Source of the DNA: Amoebophrya sp. A120
Taxonomy: Eukaryota; Sar; Dinophyceae; Syndiniales; Amoebophryaceae
Direction of reading: 5' to 3'
Assembly: GCA_905178155.1 (NCBI GenBank)
Contig: CAJINV010000002.1
Location: 10,586,709 to 10,650,708 of the forward strand
Length of the DNA stretch: 64,000 nt
Position 1 is the first letter of the stretch; every line of letters starts with the position of its first letter. The notes below the pieces were generated by a model, which made no database searches, was not told the origin of the DNA, and saw only the letters and a list, made by a program, of their open reading frames with translations. Shown piece after piece: positions 1 through 11,945 of this stretch. A program made the position numbers and the translations under genes.

Positions 1-340
1 TGATGAACAAATCTTGGACGGCCTTCTCGGAGTTGGCACCTCGAAACAGAAACACAGACAGATTAAGCCCCAGAAAGGAACAGCGCAACCGTTCCACTTG
101 AACATATGGAAAAATCAACAGCCTGTAATGACGTAAGAAAAAGTAGTGACGACCGAAGGAGTGCGCCCGCGCACTACAAAAATTGAAAGGCAACATGGAG
201 GAGCTACTTACGTACCCCCACGGGGGTGACCAATGGCACGATACTGCTCAGCTTTGCCGCAGCCAGCCGAACCACATGCAATAAATAACGCCTGGAGGCA
301 GAACAGGAGGGCATCCCAAGAGCGCAAAGCCACCCGCACG
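1..340 (-). CDS. Possible partial gene (two exons) running off the left edge
   Basis: I do not recognise this and am unsure it is a gene. Reading minus, an open frame ends at a good donor (GTAAGT at 211-206), followed by a roughly 90-nt gap and an acceptor (TTACAG) just before 122. The frame then continues openly to base 1. The phase matches across the junction, and the second exon reads like coding sequence (it contains FRGANSEKAVQDLF). The first exon is Cys/Gly/Ala-rich without a motif. The start and remainder cannot be seen. It could equally be chance open sequence. Confidence 0.22.
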
Positions 341-670
341 TATTACATCCGACCGGCGGAACACGTAGCGCGGGGGCGTGGATTTTTTTCGCTGCCATCT
401 ATCATTGTGAGCAATGAATAGGCCCGAGACCCCCGGGGCCGTGGAGCTGTAGAAGTAATTCTTGCTATCATGTCGCTTGTTGTCGCTAATATTGTTGAGT
501 TGAGACGTGAAACAAATCTAGCAAATCTAACGCGCCGCCCTCGTCCGTTTGTCGTGAATCTGCGGGAGCTCGCTGCTGCGCGCAGGCGTGACCGGTGTGG
601 CGAAATTTGCCGAACGGCGGGGCTGGAAATAATCGCGGTGGGCAGGCAGCTGGAGAAACATGCCCGGGAA
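341..670. other. Intergenic gap
   Basis: Lies downstream of the kinase gene. Short overlapping open frames occur on both strands but none has motif content or coding character. I see nothing supportable here. Confidence 0.4.
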
Positions 671-2742
671 CTAGGGGCCCGCAGTGGAGGTGGCTCGCGG
701 AGTTTGTGCGGGCTGGCTTTTGCTATTGCCGCTGCGACTGCTACCAATGTTCCCGGAAAGTTCAAAAAAATGGCTCTCTTGCAGCACAGCTAGCGCAGTG
801 GGCCTCTGGCCTGGAATGAGCTCCAGGCAGCTTCTCACTAGCGTCTCTGCCGCGTCTGCACGCCGTGCGACTTCTTCTGACCATGCATGCTGCAGGAAGT
901 CACTGCCTACGGAAACATCGAAGCCGGGTGACCTCGTTGCACTGTCCCAGCCGTCGCTGAGGGTGCACGCGGTTGCTGCGCTGGCCCCGGAAAACGAGAG
1001 CGCCCCGGGCGTTTTCGACACAGCCGCGAGCGTCCCTGGCCTCGCCGCCGGGATGACAAGGTTGGAGAACATCCGAAAGGCCTGACGCACTCCTGCAATC
1101 TGCTGGAGCTTGCTAAAGGGAAACGCCGCGCCCGAACCATAGAGCCGACCACCAACAGGGCCCCGCTCTCCGCCTGGGACGCGGAACACCGCAGGGCCGC
1201 CAGCGCCGTAGTACGTGCCTGCGTGCTTGGGGAAGTCTCGGCGGGCGTCGCGCACCATTTCCACCGGGAGGGGCCCCAGCTCTGCTTGCATTCGCGCCAG
1301 GTGCATGGCGGCAACAGGCGGCGATGGATCCACACAGCAATCGATTTCCCGTAGTGCCTGCCCCAAAGGCGCCGGCGCGGGTCGCATCCCCTCAAAAACA
1401 AAGTCGTCGCGAAACATCTCCACGCCGGCGATAAGCTCGTAGACCAGCTGCCCTGCGGACCAGATGTCCGCGCTCTCTGAAGGCTCCGGGCAGCCCAAAA
1501 AGAATTCCGGAGCGCGGTGAGTCCAGGTCATGCGCTGCGTCCGGCGGGCGGGCGGATCGGCGGCGCCTTTTTGCGGGTGCACTTCCGAGGTGGGCGACAT
1601 TTCCCCAAGGTCGGAAAGCTTGAGGGAGAGGCCCTGCGCGGGGCTCGACAGTAGCGACCGGGCGGAATCCGGCGTGGGCCGGGTTTCATCGGTGTAGAGC
1701 AACATGTTCTCGGGCTTTAGGTCCATGTGCGCAAACCCATGCGAATGGACCCAGGCCAATCCCCTAAAAATATGCCTCGCAAGCACTTGCGCGACATCCC
1801 AACTCAGGCCGTGCGACTGCCAATGCGCAGTATGCGGGTTCGAGGGTCGCCGCGAAGCAAAGAGGCTGCCACCCCACTTTTTCGCAACCCCAATTCGTTC
1901 ATCTAGGGACCGCGGGGCGGGCACCTTCCCGCAGACCTCGCGGCGGTAGCAATCAAGTGCCTGGCGCAGGTCGAGGACCCCGATCTCGTACGGCGTGCAG
2001 AGGTGTCCCGCAAAGAACGCACAGGGCGCCTGCGGCAGCGCTACGCAGGTACTCGAGGGCGCCGCGGGGTCGCGCCCAGATGCCAGTGGGTCCGCTAGCG
2101 CCTTGGCCCGGAGGGTGTTCAGCAGCGCGGCCTCCTGTTCTTGCTTTGCTTTGTCCCGGGGGCGTCCAGAGCGGGCAACCTTCAGGGCGCACAGCTTCCC
2201 CGTCGTCTTCGACGTAGCTAAATAGACGCAACCGAAGGCCCCCCGGCCGAGAAGTTTCGTGGCGGGCGTAGAAAGGTAGACAACACTGCAGCACTTGGCC
2301 CGCAAGGAGTCCGCGCCGGCGTCTCGAAGGATAAACCTGGGAAGTTTTTTGGGTTGTTTTTGGGGTTGGTTCATATCACTGCGGCTCTCGGGCACGGAAA
2401 GCAAAAAAAGCAAACTGGGCATGGCCGGGGGCCGGGCCGGGCCCATGTCATTGATTTATATCACTGCGGCTCTCCGGCAATATAAGCAAAAAAAGCAAAA
2501 TGGGCATACTCCTGGGGGCCCTCGAGGCCTTCCAAGGTACTCCGCACAGTGAATCCCACCGGCAACAGTAAAAAGCCGGAGCCGCCCGGCAGCAATCTCT
2601 CCTCCAAGCCGGGCCGAGGCCGCTTCGCTTCAGTGTCCTCGCCATCTTCCGAGCGCTGCCGCTTTCCCGGTGCTGCGGTCGCGGGTGATCGGGCCCGGAG
2701 CGGGACCGGAGGGTTGCTCACTGGTACCGTGACTTCAGCCAT
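671..2742 (-). CDS. Serine/threonine protein kinase, non-RD type
   Basis: Two exons, 2510-2742 and 671-2336, joined in phase across a GT-AG intron (donor GTATGC, acceptor CTTCCCAG), give about 632 residues. ATG at 2742 is preferred because the frame opens upstream only with a non-ATG codon. The N-terminus is disordered with an acidic/basic patch. The kinase domain starts near residue 105: Gly-rich loop LGRGAFGCV (about 107-115), ATP-binding Lys in CALKVA (about 130), catalytic loop HMDLKPEN (about 281-288), metal-binding DLG (about 320), then APEFFLG and the DIWSAG stretch. The last lobe ends with GQRPTALAVL. HMD replaces HRD, so the activating Arg is absent, and DLG replaces DFG; the catalytic Asp, Lys and metal Asp remain, so activity is expected. 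The domain carries several insertions. The substrate is not predictable; family placement (CMGC-like or other) is open. It ends with a low-complexity tail. Confidence 0.85.
2366..2507. repeat. Imperfect direct repeat of about 57 bp, period 85 bp
   Basis: Two near-identical copies, about 2366-2422 and 2451-2507, each contain ATATCACTGCGGCTCTC and GCAAAAAAAGCAAA. They fall inside or at the edge of the first intron of the kinase gene: the donor at 2509 is at the end of one copy and the acceptor lies just beyond the other. The arrangement looks like a small tandem duplication that lengthened the intron. Confidence 0.8.
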
Positions 2743-4290
2743 TTTAACCAAACAGACTCAAAAGCGAACACCTGGGGTCGAAAAATCGCAACACAACAAA
2801 AAAACTATAAATAGGCGAGAAACTAGCAAAAACTAGCAGCCGGAAAGAATTTCCAGCTGGAAATTAGTACCTGCTTAGCCAGGTGGGGTGGAGGGTAAAG
2901 CATGGGGAGAAAATGCCTGCTGATATCGTGTATTTTGACCTGTGTGGCGTGGGTGTCTATTTCAGGAAATTTGTTGAGGCTCGTGGCCGACTCACGAGAG
3001 GCGTCAAATGAAAGCAACTAGATGCGGCCCGGACCTCATGCATTGCGCGTGCAGCGATGCTTTTTGGTTGCGCCCGCTACTAGTTTGCCTCTCGGGGCTG
3101 GGGTTTTCCGTACGAGTCCGAATCTGAATCACTCGACCGATCTTCTTGCCTTGTGCTGATTTCGATCAAAAATGTTAGGGGATTCAGTTTAGGTGCTCTG
3201 TTTCGGTTGCGGTTCTTTCTTCATTCTAACGAAAAATCAAATGCACAGCTCGCGGAGCAACATGAACATACTCTTTTTTACAGTCAGCGAGGAAGACAAA
3301 AAAATGACCCCCGGCCCGCTCCCCCTCTAGGGGCCTTTTTTGGATTTGTGGATCATATTTGTGGATCATAGCGGGCACACGTCTACGTACAGTGCAAAGC
3401 TTGGGGCGGCATTCCTTGAAACTATATTGTGAGGGTAGAAGCAGTCCTCTGGCTCTGCGTCTTTTGATCACAAATTTCAATTTTTGTAAATGCTCTTACT
3501 AGTTGAGCGCAGAGAAGGGAAGCGCAGGGTCTTTTTGGCCTTATCTATGTATCGGAAATGGATTCCTTGCCGTATTTTTTTCTGTTCTTGAAATGAAAGA
3601 AAAGGCGAATAAGGAACTGCCTTTTTCTACAAAAACGGTGGGAAACTATGGAAATTACCCCAAGCCGGCAAAAACATAGTAAAGGTGTTCGAGCGTGGCC
3701 GCTTTTTCTGAGGTCCGCAAGCAGCTCCCTGGAAAACCGAACCCGATCAGATTGCGATTAGAACGGCGAGCTCTTACCCCTTCCTGTTCCTGGGTGCATG
3801 GGACAAAACATAACAAAAAAAACGACCGAAGAGGGGTACTTCGGCAATTTCCGAACAAAAAAAGTCTTTTTCGTCCTCGTTTTCCTTCGCCTCCTAAGGC
3901 CAAAACTCCTAGGGCTAAAAAGGCTCAAACAACATCGTAGAAACTTTGAACACAATATGTTGCCCGAAAATGATCAATGGTTTCGGCGTGTGTGTCATGT
4001 GTATCAGTAGCCTATATTTTTAGTAAAATGCTATCACAAATGCAGAGATGCTGCCTGCGATGCCGAGTCTACGTTTCGAGCATTTGGAAGTCTCCTGGTA
4101 GTCGAGGCCGTGCTCGTCTGAAAAGAAATCATACACCAGCTCCATCGTTAAACTTAAATCACGCGAAAGTTGTTTATTTTTTTTTCCCTACATCATACAT
4201 AATAAATTGTCATCCGAAAAAAATGTGCACTCACGAATGGGCCGATCCTTGCTCGCATAAGTAACTAAAACTACGTACATTTCATTTTGT
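2743..4290. other. Intergenic region, no gene seen
   Basis: About 1.5 kb, AT-rich with homopolymer runs of A and T, between the kinase start and the 3' end of the coiled-coil gene. Open frames are short, on both strands, and lack coding character. The first few hundred bases presumably hold the kinase promoter or 5' leader, but no motif is recognisable. Confidence 0.6.
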
Positions 4291-7200
4291 CTATTCGGAG
4301 GAGAGCAAAGTCGGCGGAACCGCGATAAACTCCCGGGTGTGCGCTCGCGTTTGCATCCGAAGATTTTGGATCTCCACGCCCCGATCAAGAACTTCTTCTC
4401 CCTGGCTCTTACTGCTGCAATCCCGATACCGCTCGTCGCCCCCGCGCTGCTGATAATGCTTGCTCTCCCAGATGCGGACTTCACGATCACGTTCCTTCGC
4501 AAATGGCGCGCATGAGATGTCATTCCAAAGCGCACCAGAGTCCTCAAGGACGAAGTTCTGTTCCCCTGGTGCTCGCGCAAGGTTGACAAGACCGGTACTA
4601 GTGTCTCTCTCCGCATTCTTGAAGTCGGAAGAGCGCCAGTTTTCATCGCTGTCCTTTACTCTTGAGGAACTAGTACCCGTTTTCTTCTGCTGGTGTATCT
4701 GTCCGTGTCCCGCCAGAACGACTTTCTCCTTACTTGCTTGCAGGGGTCGGAGGTAAAACTTTTCCTGCAGCTCCAGAATCTCGGCGGACGGCGGTTGCTC
4801 AACAACCTTGCAAATTGATTCTTTCCGCCCGAAGCCTCCGTCGTGCAAGTTCTCCATCACATCTTGATGCTGAAAAAGATCTTCTCTGGTTGAATTCTTT
4901 ATTTGTCGCTGCCTTTCTTCGTACGTTTCAATTTGATTACTGCGCGGCTGCTGCTGCTGCTGCTGCAAGTCTGTCAGACCTCCTACGGTGTCTGAAAAAA
5001 CACCACTTCCGCCCAACTCGTCGACGATACCGATCTGCTTTGACATAGTCCCGCTGGTTGGCTGGAACCTCTTTAGCAGACCGGTTACCTCCCCTGTGAC
5101 ACCATGCCCGCTGTTTAACGAAGCTCCCACTTTGCTCGCGTTTTGCTGATGTTGCTGTAGTTGAGTCCGGCAGTACTGGTGTAGTCCATCTTCTTGTATC
5201 TCGTCCGGTAATTCAAAGGTGTTGGTCTGCACCAGCTGCTTCGCTCGTGTTTGACGGGGACTGCGGGAAGAGGACGAGGACAGGTAGTTTTCATTTGCTA
5301 CTTTGTGAAGCCGGGCACTTTGTCTCGTCCCACAGCTGCTTTGTGGTCTGTGTGGCATGGTAGGATGTGGCCCTCGTTCCCCCTGCTGTCTCGTCCACGA
5401 AGAGGAGGAGGGCGGTGCCGCACGGACTCCCATCGGACCAACATTTCGACGGTCCCCGCTCCCGTGAAAAGGCTCCTGACCCTGGTAATACTGCTGCACT
5501 TCCTGGTGGTAGTCGCGATAGACGGGAGAGCGGCTTGCGCCTCCTCCTCCGTGAAAACCCCCGTGGGCGGCCGCCCCGTCCAAGCGCAACACTTCTGCTC
5601 CGCGCGGGCTTGCAGGGGTGGGCCGCTGCAAGCCTCGAATATTCTGCTCCTGGTGTTCGTCAGAGAATTGGTTGCTGCAGGTCGATCCCACCAGAGCCAT
5701 GGCGTCGCGCACGTCAAGCTTCCGCACCAGCACGTCTAAAATGTTTTTTGCATGCGGGTGGCGCAGACGCCACAACTTTTCCATTCTCGGGACAAGCGAC
5801 TCCGTGTAGTCCAGCAGCTCGGGGAGGTGCTGTTGATTGTGGCTCTGCTGCTGATCCAAAAGCTCCTCAGCAACGCTGTCCAGAGTCGGCAGCAGCCCGG
5901 TCAGCTGTGCGAGCTTCAGGGAGAGGCGGACGCAGTGGGCGAACCCGCAACGAAGTTCCTGAAGCAAGTCGGCGTGCTCGAATGTGTTTTGCTGCTCCGT
6001 GAGGGCGTTTATTCGCGCCTCGAGCTTGGCGCTGGCGTGCCCCTGCTTGCGCTCTAATTCCGACTGCACTTGTTGCACCAATTGCGGCAAATCCTGCAGA
6101 AGTTTGGATGAGAGTACCAAAATTCGGTTGAATGATGGAAATAAGCCGCCAAAACCTCAGCAAATACCTCAAGCGAGGCCCATTCATTCCGCAGTTCAAT
6201 TTTCCACAGCACATTCGCAACCAAAAGTGGAATTTTTCCTACCTGTGTCTTTAGGTTTTCAATGCTTTTGTCCAGCGCCGCTGCTTTTTCAGTGAGGTTC
6301 TTCTTTGCGTCCACGATGTCGTTGAATAGCCCGCTCACCCTCAGTTCCTGCCCTCCTACACGCCGAACCACGTCAGCTAGCTGGACCTCCGTGGCTTCAT
6401 TGACCGCGTTTAGTTCCTCCGTAAGGCGTTCCTGTTTTGAGTTCGTGGACTTCACAACTAGGAACTCAAGTTCCAAGACTAAAGTGGATAGAAAAACAGA
6501 CAGCGACTTGAAGCCCAGGAGGACCTGGACCTTGAACAGAAAAGGGTAGAAACCCTCCTCAAGAGAAACGAGCGAAGTACCTGCTGCCCGGCGGCGTTTT
6601 GTTCGATGCCCTGCTCGATAGATTGAATCGCGGCCACGGTCTATGCAAGAAAAAAACTGTGTAAGTGTAAGTCTGTGATGCAGAAAATGCAAGACAGTTA
6701 CGCTTGTCATGCTCCACATGCATGATAGGCTCGTTTCCTACGTGTTTTCCCGTCCTATCTGCGCATGACAAGATTTTCCTGTCACGGCAGACGAAATTGT
6801 GATGCTGTTTTCCCAAAAGACCTACACTAACACAGTTTTTTTCTTGGATACGGTCTGCTGCTTAAAAGTGCCCACTTCGTCGAGACACTCAGACACCATG
6901 GTTTCTAGGCGAAGTAGCTTGCCCTCCACTACCGACGCGAACTGGTTCTGCACGTTGTTTGTTCCAGAGTTGGCACTCGGGTTGTTTCTTGTTTCGTTCA
7001 TGCTAGTGCTGAACTCCTGCGCCAGAAGATGTTGCTTTTCCTGCAAAGATCTCACATCAGCCTCGAGACGCGACAGCGCCGTGGTTGCGTGGTGACTCAC
7101 GGCTGCTGCTGCTGCTGCTTCCGCGGCTTTGCTTTCTATTTGGATGTCAAACTTGCTTTGCAAGTCCACAAGCGCTTTCGGATCTGTCAGCATTGCCTTA

Positions 7201-7881
7201 GCGGCCGCGAGGAACTCCTGTTTACGCTCATCCCAGATGGCAGCAGACGAGGGACCACCTGCATGTGTATTGGTGAGTATGATTCTGAACAAGGGAAATT
7301 AAGGCTTAAGGGCGAGGCATGCGCATGGGCGCACGATAGCATGAAAAAAGCATGAAACGAAACACCACCCTCTCGCAAAGCGGTAGAAGCTACTTTCATC
7401 TTTCTTAATTGTACGGACTGCTCTCACTCACGGTCAGTATCGTCACGACCCTGCTTAAAAACGCACCATTTCCGTCCGCTTGCCTCCCTCCCGAGGAGGA
7501 TGACGACCCGCCACTGGCGTTCGACAGAGTCGCCACTTGTGCCTTCACTCGATTCAAGTCCGCATTTACCGCGTCCAGAGCCAGCGTGATATCCTCGAGG
7601 TGATTTTCCCCGCTCATCAGCATGCGGCGCATCTCGGATTCCCACCGCTTTTCGCTGGTCCCGCATTCCACCAAAATCTGCTGCGACCGTGCGGCAGCTG
7701 TGGCAGTCGCGATACAGGTACCGTCCACGTTCTCCAGCTTTGTTGGCACCTGTGGTGCGCCATCGGGCGGGGTCGCAGATGTCGCTCCTTCTGCCTTGTT
7801 CTCATTCTCGTTCGCCTCCAAACTGTCCAACCTGGTGCAGACATGCTGCAAAAGGTCCAAGATTTTACGGTTGAAGTCCAT
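4291..7881 (-). CDS. Coiled-coil protein of unknown function, one intron being an introner element
   Basis: Five exons join in phase: 7428-7881, 6851-7258, 6581-6636, 6243-6431 and 4291-6093, giving about 969 residues. ATG is at 7881. Introns 1, 3 and 4 have GT-AG ends; intron 2 is the 209-bp TIR element at 6642-6850. The N-terminal 370 residues alternate predicted helices and coiled coils (heptads in ALDKSIENLKTQ and the region after DLPQLVQQVQSELERK), with an Ala-rich stretch near residue 180. The C-terminal half is low-complexity, rich in Gln, Ser, Arg and Gly. No catalytic motif or membrane segment is visible. I do not recognise the family; a structural or cytoskeletal role would be a guess. 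Exon 4's acceptor could be one of two nearby AGs. Confidence 0.72.
6642..6850. mobile_element. Introner element 1 (209 bp, TIR, 5-bp target duplication)
   Basis: The ends are imperfect inverted repeats of about 30 bp, starting TATGCAAGAAAAAAACTG on the plus strand and ending with its near-complement at TTCTTGGATA. The 5-bp direct repeat cggtc flanks it at 6637-6641 and 6851-6855. It interrupts the coiled-coil gene, and its removal restores the frame (…QQT-V-AAIQ…). Read along the gene it also offers GT-AG ends one base outside the element. It encodes no transposase. Same family and same length as the element at 60362-60570, but in the opposite orientation. Confidence 0.92.
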
Positions 7882-8611
7882 TAGGCTGACTGATTTACCG
7901 TGGGGGTGCCGAAAGATGATGACTTATGCGCTATCTGAACAGGATTGGAGGTGGTTCAGGTCCGCAAAGTTGAAGTCAACTAAGTTGTAAGTAGCTTTTA
8001 AGAGGAGCTGGGGAGGAGAAAAATCTATTTTGTCTTAACTGACTTCAGCCAAATATGTATCCATCGTATGACATACGATGTGGATTGACCACCGTCGCCG
8101 AGGGCACGATGCATCCCCAATGTTGAAACGATTGCGACAACGAAACGAAGGAAAAGCCGCAAGCAAAAACAGTGGACCAAAAATGAAATACCAAGACTGA
8201 CACCACAAATCCCCTTAAATGGGAAAAAACGATATAGAAACCACGACACCCTCAGAAAAAAGTAGAGCAGCCGTGGAACCAACTTGTTCAAAAAAAAACC
8301 TGGCGACCGAATACCCACTTTTTCGAAGCCCTCACTCGGAAATTCACAACCTCGGATCAGCTTCCAGCTTCGCAATAGAAAAAACATATTTCTGAGGCGA
8401 ACGCAGAACAAAAGCGAGCGGCAAGGCGCCTAGAACGAAGCCAGGAGATGGCTTTGATATAGCAGTTCTTTCGGGATGATTTTCGTTCTATCGGAACGAA
8501 TGTTCTCGAGGAAAATTATGTCGCTGATTGTCGCATGTTTTGGTAAGTACACCTCCAAGTGGCAGAGCGCTGCGCCAGTGCACGAGCACGACGTCGTGCC
8601 GTGTCGCATGA
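7882..8611. other. Intergenic region, no gene seen
   Basis: Contains a minus-strand open frame at 8025-8411 rich in Phe and Leu; its AT-driven composition and lack of motifs suggest chance. Presumably holds the coiled-coil gene's promoter and the 3' end of the next gene's transcript. Confidence 0.5.
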
Positions 8612-11600
8612 TCAGGACCGGAGCATCTGGAGAAGGTCAAAAGCCTCTTTTAGACTTGCGCCGCCCCCCTGTTCCCGCACCAAGCGCTCGATGATTTCGG
8701 ACTTGGGCAGCTTCGTCGGGTCCTGCTTTTTCCGTTCCTCCAGGTTTGTGCGGAGCTTCGCCACGCGCAGTGCCACATCGTTCCGGCTCAATCCAAAGAC
8801 CCCGCGATCCGTCTTGGGGTGGCACAGCACGTCCCCTAGGCGCCCGATCACGGTGTTACGCTCAGCGTTGAACTCGTCGCGGGTAAGGTTCAGGAGTCGG
8901 AGCCGCACCGGGTCGTCCTTGTACTTTTTTAGCATCTCCTCCGTGCCGACTTTCTTGTTCAAACTGTACTGTTTTGGCGGCACGGCCGGCGGAGCCGCCA
9001 CTGGTGCTTGCGGCGGTGCCGCGGACGAGGAAGCTGGAGCACCGGCTGGCGGGTTGGTCGCCGGCTTTCCGGCAGGAGCCCCCTTTGCTGGCGCCCCTTT
9101 ATTGACCAAGGCGGCACCTGTCGAAGTTGGTGTTGAAACTGGCTTAGCGCCGCCTTTCGATACCGGAGGCTGCGCGGCGGTGGTTGCGCCAGGCGCGGAA
9201 GATGTTGATCCAGCAGGGCCTTTTGAGTTTCCTTTGCCTTGCTCCTGGACTGCTGTAGCTGCTGTTCCCGTAGCTGCGCCTCCTTTTTTGACACCCGCAT
9301 CCGTCGACACCGGAGGTGCCTTGCTTGATATGGGAGTCGCGCTTGCCGCTGGTGTTTGTCCTCCCTTACCTTTAGCTTCCTTTTGCAGTAGATCGGAGGG
9401 GGCTCCTGTCACGGGTTGGGTTTTCGCGGGCTCGCCTTGCTTTCCCTTTGTAGTTGCATCTGCCGCTGCTGCCGGCTTCCCGCCCGTTTTCACCGCTGGT
9501 GCTGAGGAGTCGACTTTTGCCGGTGACGGTTGCTGCTTACCTTTGTCGGAAGCTGCTGAAACTGCAGCAGCCTGCTTTTGGTCTGTTGGCTTCCCTGCTG
9601 CGGATGCGCTAATCCGTGCGTCACCCTGTGCCTTCCCAGAGGCCGGCTTTTCTCCTTTCCCCGGAACCGCGGCCGTCTTACTGCCTTTTGTTTCCGCAGT
9701 TGATTTTTCTCCCTTTCCTCCACCACCGGCCGTCTTCTCGCCTTTTCCGGCTGTCGACTTCTCTCCCTTCGCTGCAGTCTGCGAACCCGATGGTCCTCCC
9801 AATGTTGTGACGGTAGACTTCCCACCAGCGGTACTCGAGGAAGCGGGTTTTTGCTCGCCTTTGCCCGGCATCGCACCCTGCGTTCCCTTTGCTCCTATTG
9901 CACTTTTTCTACCCTTCTCCGCAGCGACACTTAGCTTCTCACCTTTCGCAGCGGTATCTGCCGGCTTAGCAGCCCCTTTGTCAGCTTTCTCAGTTGGCGC
10001 TCCGGCGGCTACTTGCGTACCCTTCGTCGCTGGTGCGCCGGCGCTGCTACTTGTCGCAGCCTCCGCGTTCCCTGTTTTCACAGCGGCGGGTCCTCCTGGC
10101 GCCGCGGCTCTTCCTCCTGATGCTGGAGCTGCTGTAGTCGCCTCAGCACCCTTTGCGCCGGGCTGTAGTACTTCTTTTGGCGTTTCAACAACGGATGGCT
10201 TCTCGGCCTTCATCGAGCCCCTTGGCACGCTCTTCGACTTTTGCGCAGCGTCGCCTTCGTTGCCATTCTCACTAGGGGCCGGACTCTCTACCAGCGGGCC
10301 GTCCGGCAGGCGCTTGGTCCCGGTAATTTTTCCAAGCGAAATCTGCGCGCTGCCCAATTGCGCAGTCTCCGCAACCGGTTCAGCTTCCGTAGGACTTGAA
10401 GATTGCGCCGCCGGTTCTCTTGGCGCCGGTGCCGGTATCTGCTTCGACTCTGCAATCGAAGAGGATGAAGCAGCCACTGCTCCTCCTGTGGTAGCAGCAG
10501 CCGCGGCTACCACCTGGACTGCGGGCTTTTGCACAACACGCGGCGTGAGCTTTGCCTTTTTCGATTTCCGCGGCTCGACTTCTTCTAACTCCGGCTCCTC
10601 GTCCGGCGGTGCGGGCGCTGCCACCACTCGCACGCTCGGCACGGGCGGTTCTGCCGGCGGGGGCATAGCAGCCGTGTCGCTGATCAGTGCTCCCGCAGCC
10701 ACGATCGTTATGGGCACCATTCCGTCGCTCTTGCGCTCGCTCGGCCGCGCCTGGATCTTTGGAGAGGAGGGCGCGGCCCGCACCACCACATCTGGCACGA
10801 GCACGGCATCGGCGCCAGCAGTGCTCGGCACGCTCGGTATGCTGTTCATCGGCACTGGGCCGTCGTTTCGGCTCTCCTCTTCGTGATCGAACTCCACACT
10901 TTCCATGGACCCAACACTGCGCATGCTCTGGACCGACCGCAGACTATGCTGGCTTTCGCTGCGCGTCCGTTTCGCCGGCGGCTCGGCAGCGTCGGCAACC
11001 ATGCCTCGTGCGGAGGTGGAGGGGGCTTCCGGGGGGCGTTTCTGGTTCGTGGGTGCCACGGCGGCGGACTGCTGCTGCTGTTGTAGCTCCGGACTCTCCG
11101 TCTTCTTGGCTCTCGCCATCTTCGCTGCCATAAGCTTGGCTCGCAACATGGCTTTCTTGTCCTCGGACGCATTGCCCGCTGCTTGGGAAGGCTTGGGTTC
11201 CTCTTCTTTTGCGACAGGAGGAGCAGAAGCCTGATGTTTTTTGTTTAAGGCGCATTTGCGTTTTCTTCAAGAACCTCATGCGGGTCAGATGTAACAGTAA
11301 ATTCATCCGCGGATAAAAAAGCGAGTCTCCATGTTGGTAGTGCTGTGATATTTACGGACATTCGTAGCAAGAACTCCGAAGTACCGGGGGAGCTGGCGGA
11401 GCTTCCTTCTGCTTTACTGCCGCCGGCGCGGCAGGCTTCTCTGGGGCGGCAACTTGTTTCATCGCGCTTGAGGACGAAGAGCTTCCGCCGCCCGCGACAA
11501 CACCACCGTTTTTTTTGGCGTTGGTCTGCGCCACGTTGCTGCTACTTGAAGAAGGCTGTTGTTCATTCTTCCCTTCTTTCTTTTTCTGCGGCTTTTTATT

Positions 11601-11945
11601 GCCCCCGGATGGTTCCTGGTGTTGCTTCTTGTCCTGCTTTTGAACCTGGTTGGACCCCACCGCGTTAGAGGCAGCCTCCTTCTTCAGTGTGTTCTTGTTT
11701 CTCTTCAATAGGATTTTAGCACCGCTCTTCTTCTCCGGCGGGGGCTGATTACTCATCATGTTGCTGCTGCTGCCTCCCTTCATCGCGTAATCGTGATCGC
11801 TCATCATCTGACCCTTGTTGCCCGCGCCGTGTTTGTTCGTGCCCATTTCTGCCGGTTTGTTGTTTCCCTTAGCGGGCGCCCAAGCTTTATTGCCACCGCC
11901 CTTGCTGCCGGGCGGTTTGCCCTGCCACGGTCCTGGAGGTCCCAT
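8612..11945 (-). CDS. Large Ala/Lys/Pro-rich low-complexity protein with conserved-looking C-terminus
   Basis: Two exons, 11385-11945 and 8612-11230, joined in phase 0 across a 154-nt GT-AG intron, give about 1059 residues; ATG at 11945. Exon 1 is Gly/Asn/Lys-rich with poly-Ser and Lys-rich tracts. Residues roughly 190-930 are disordered, with repeated short Lys-Gly-Glu-Lys-type motifs (KGEK, GKGEK) amid Ala, Pro, Thr and Ser, plus a bipartite basic patch near AKRTRSES that could import it to the nucleus. Only the last 120 residues look globular: helical, charged, with EEMLKKYKDDPVRLRLLNL and LRTNLEERKKQDPTKLPKSE. No family is recognisable. The composition recalls RNA- or chromatin-associated scaffolds, but that is inference. 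A long plus-strand frame over the same bases is a shadow of this composition. Confidence 0.75.

Noticed and set aside
2374-2506. Kinase-gene direct repeat as a seventh introner
   Set aside because: It lacks terminal inverted repeats, TAT/ATA ends and a 5-bp duplication; it is a tandem duplication.
2738-2762. Resemblance of GACTTCAGCCATTTTAACC to the dinoflagellate spliced leader
   Set aside because: Only a partial match, and the bases are the antisense of the kinase start codon region; no donor GT or array context.
8025-8411. Minus-strand Phe/Leu-rich frame that looks like a membrane protein
   Set aside because: AT-rich sequence yields such residues by chance; no splice context, motif or neighbour links it to a gene.
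8559-10886. Plus-strand open frame of 775 codons
   Set aside because: Lies opposite the low-complexity gene. Its Ala/Pro/Phe/Ser-only composition is the complement of Lys/Gly/Ala codons, and it has no motifs.
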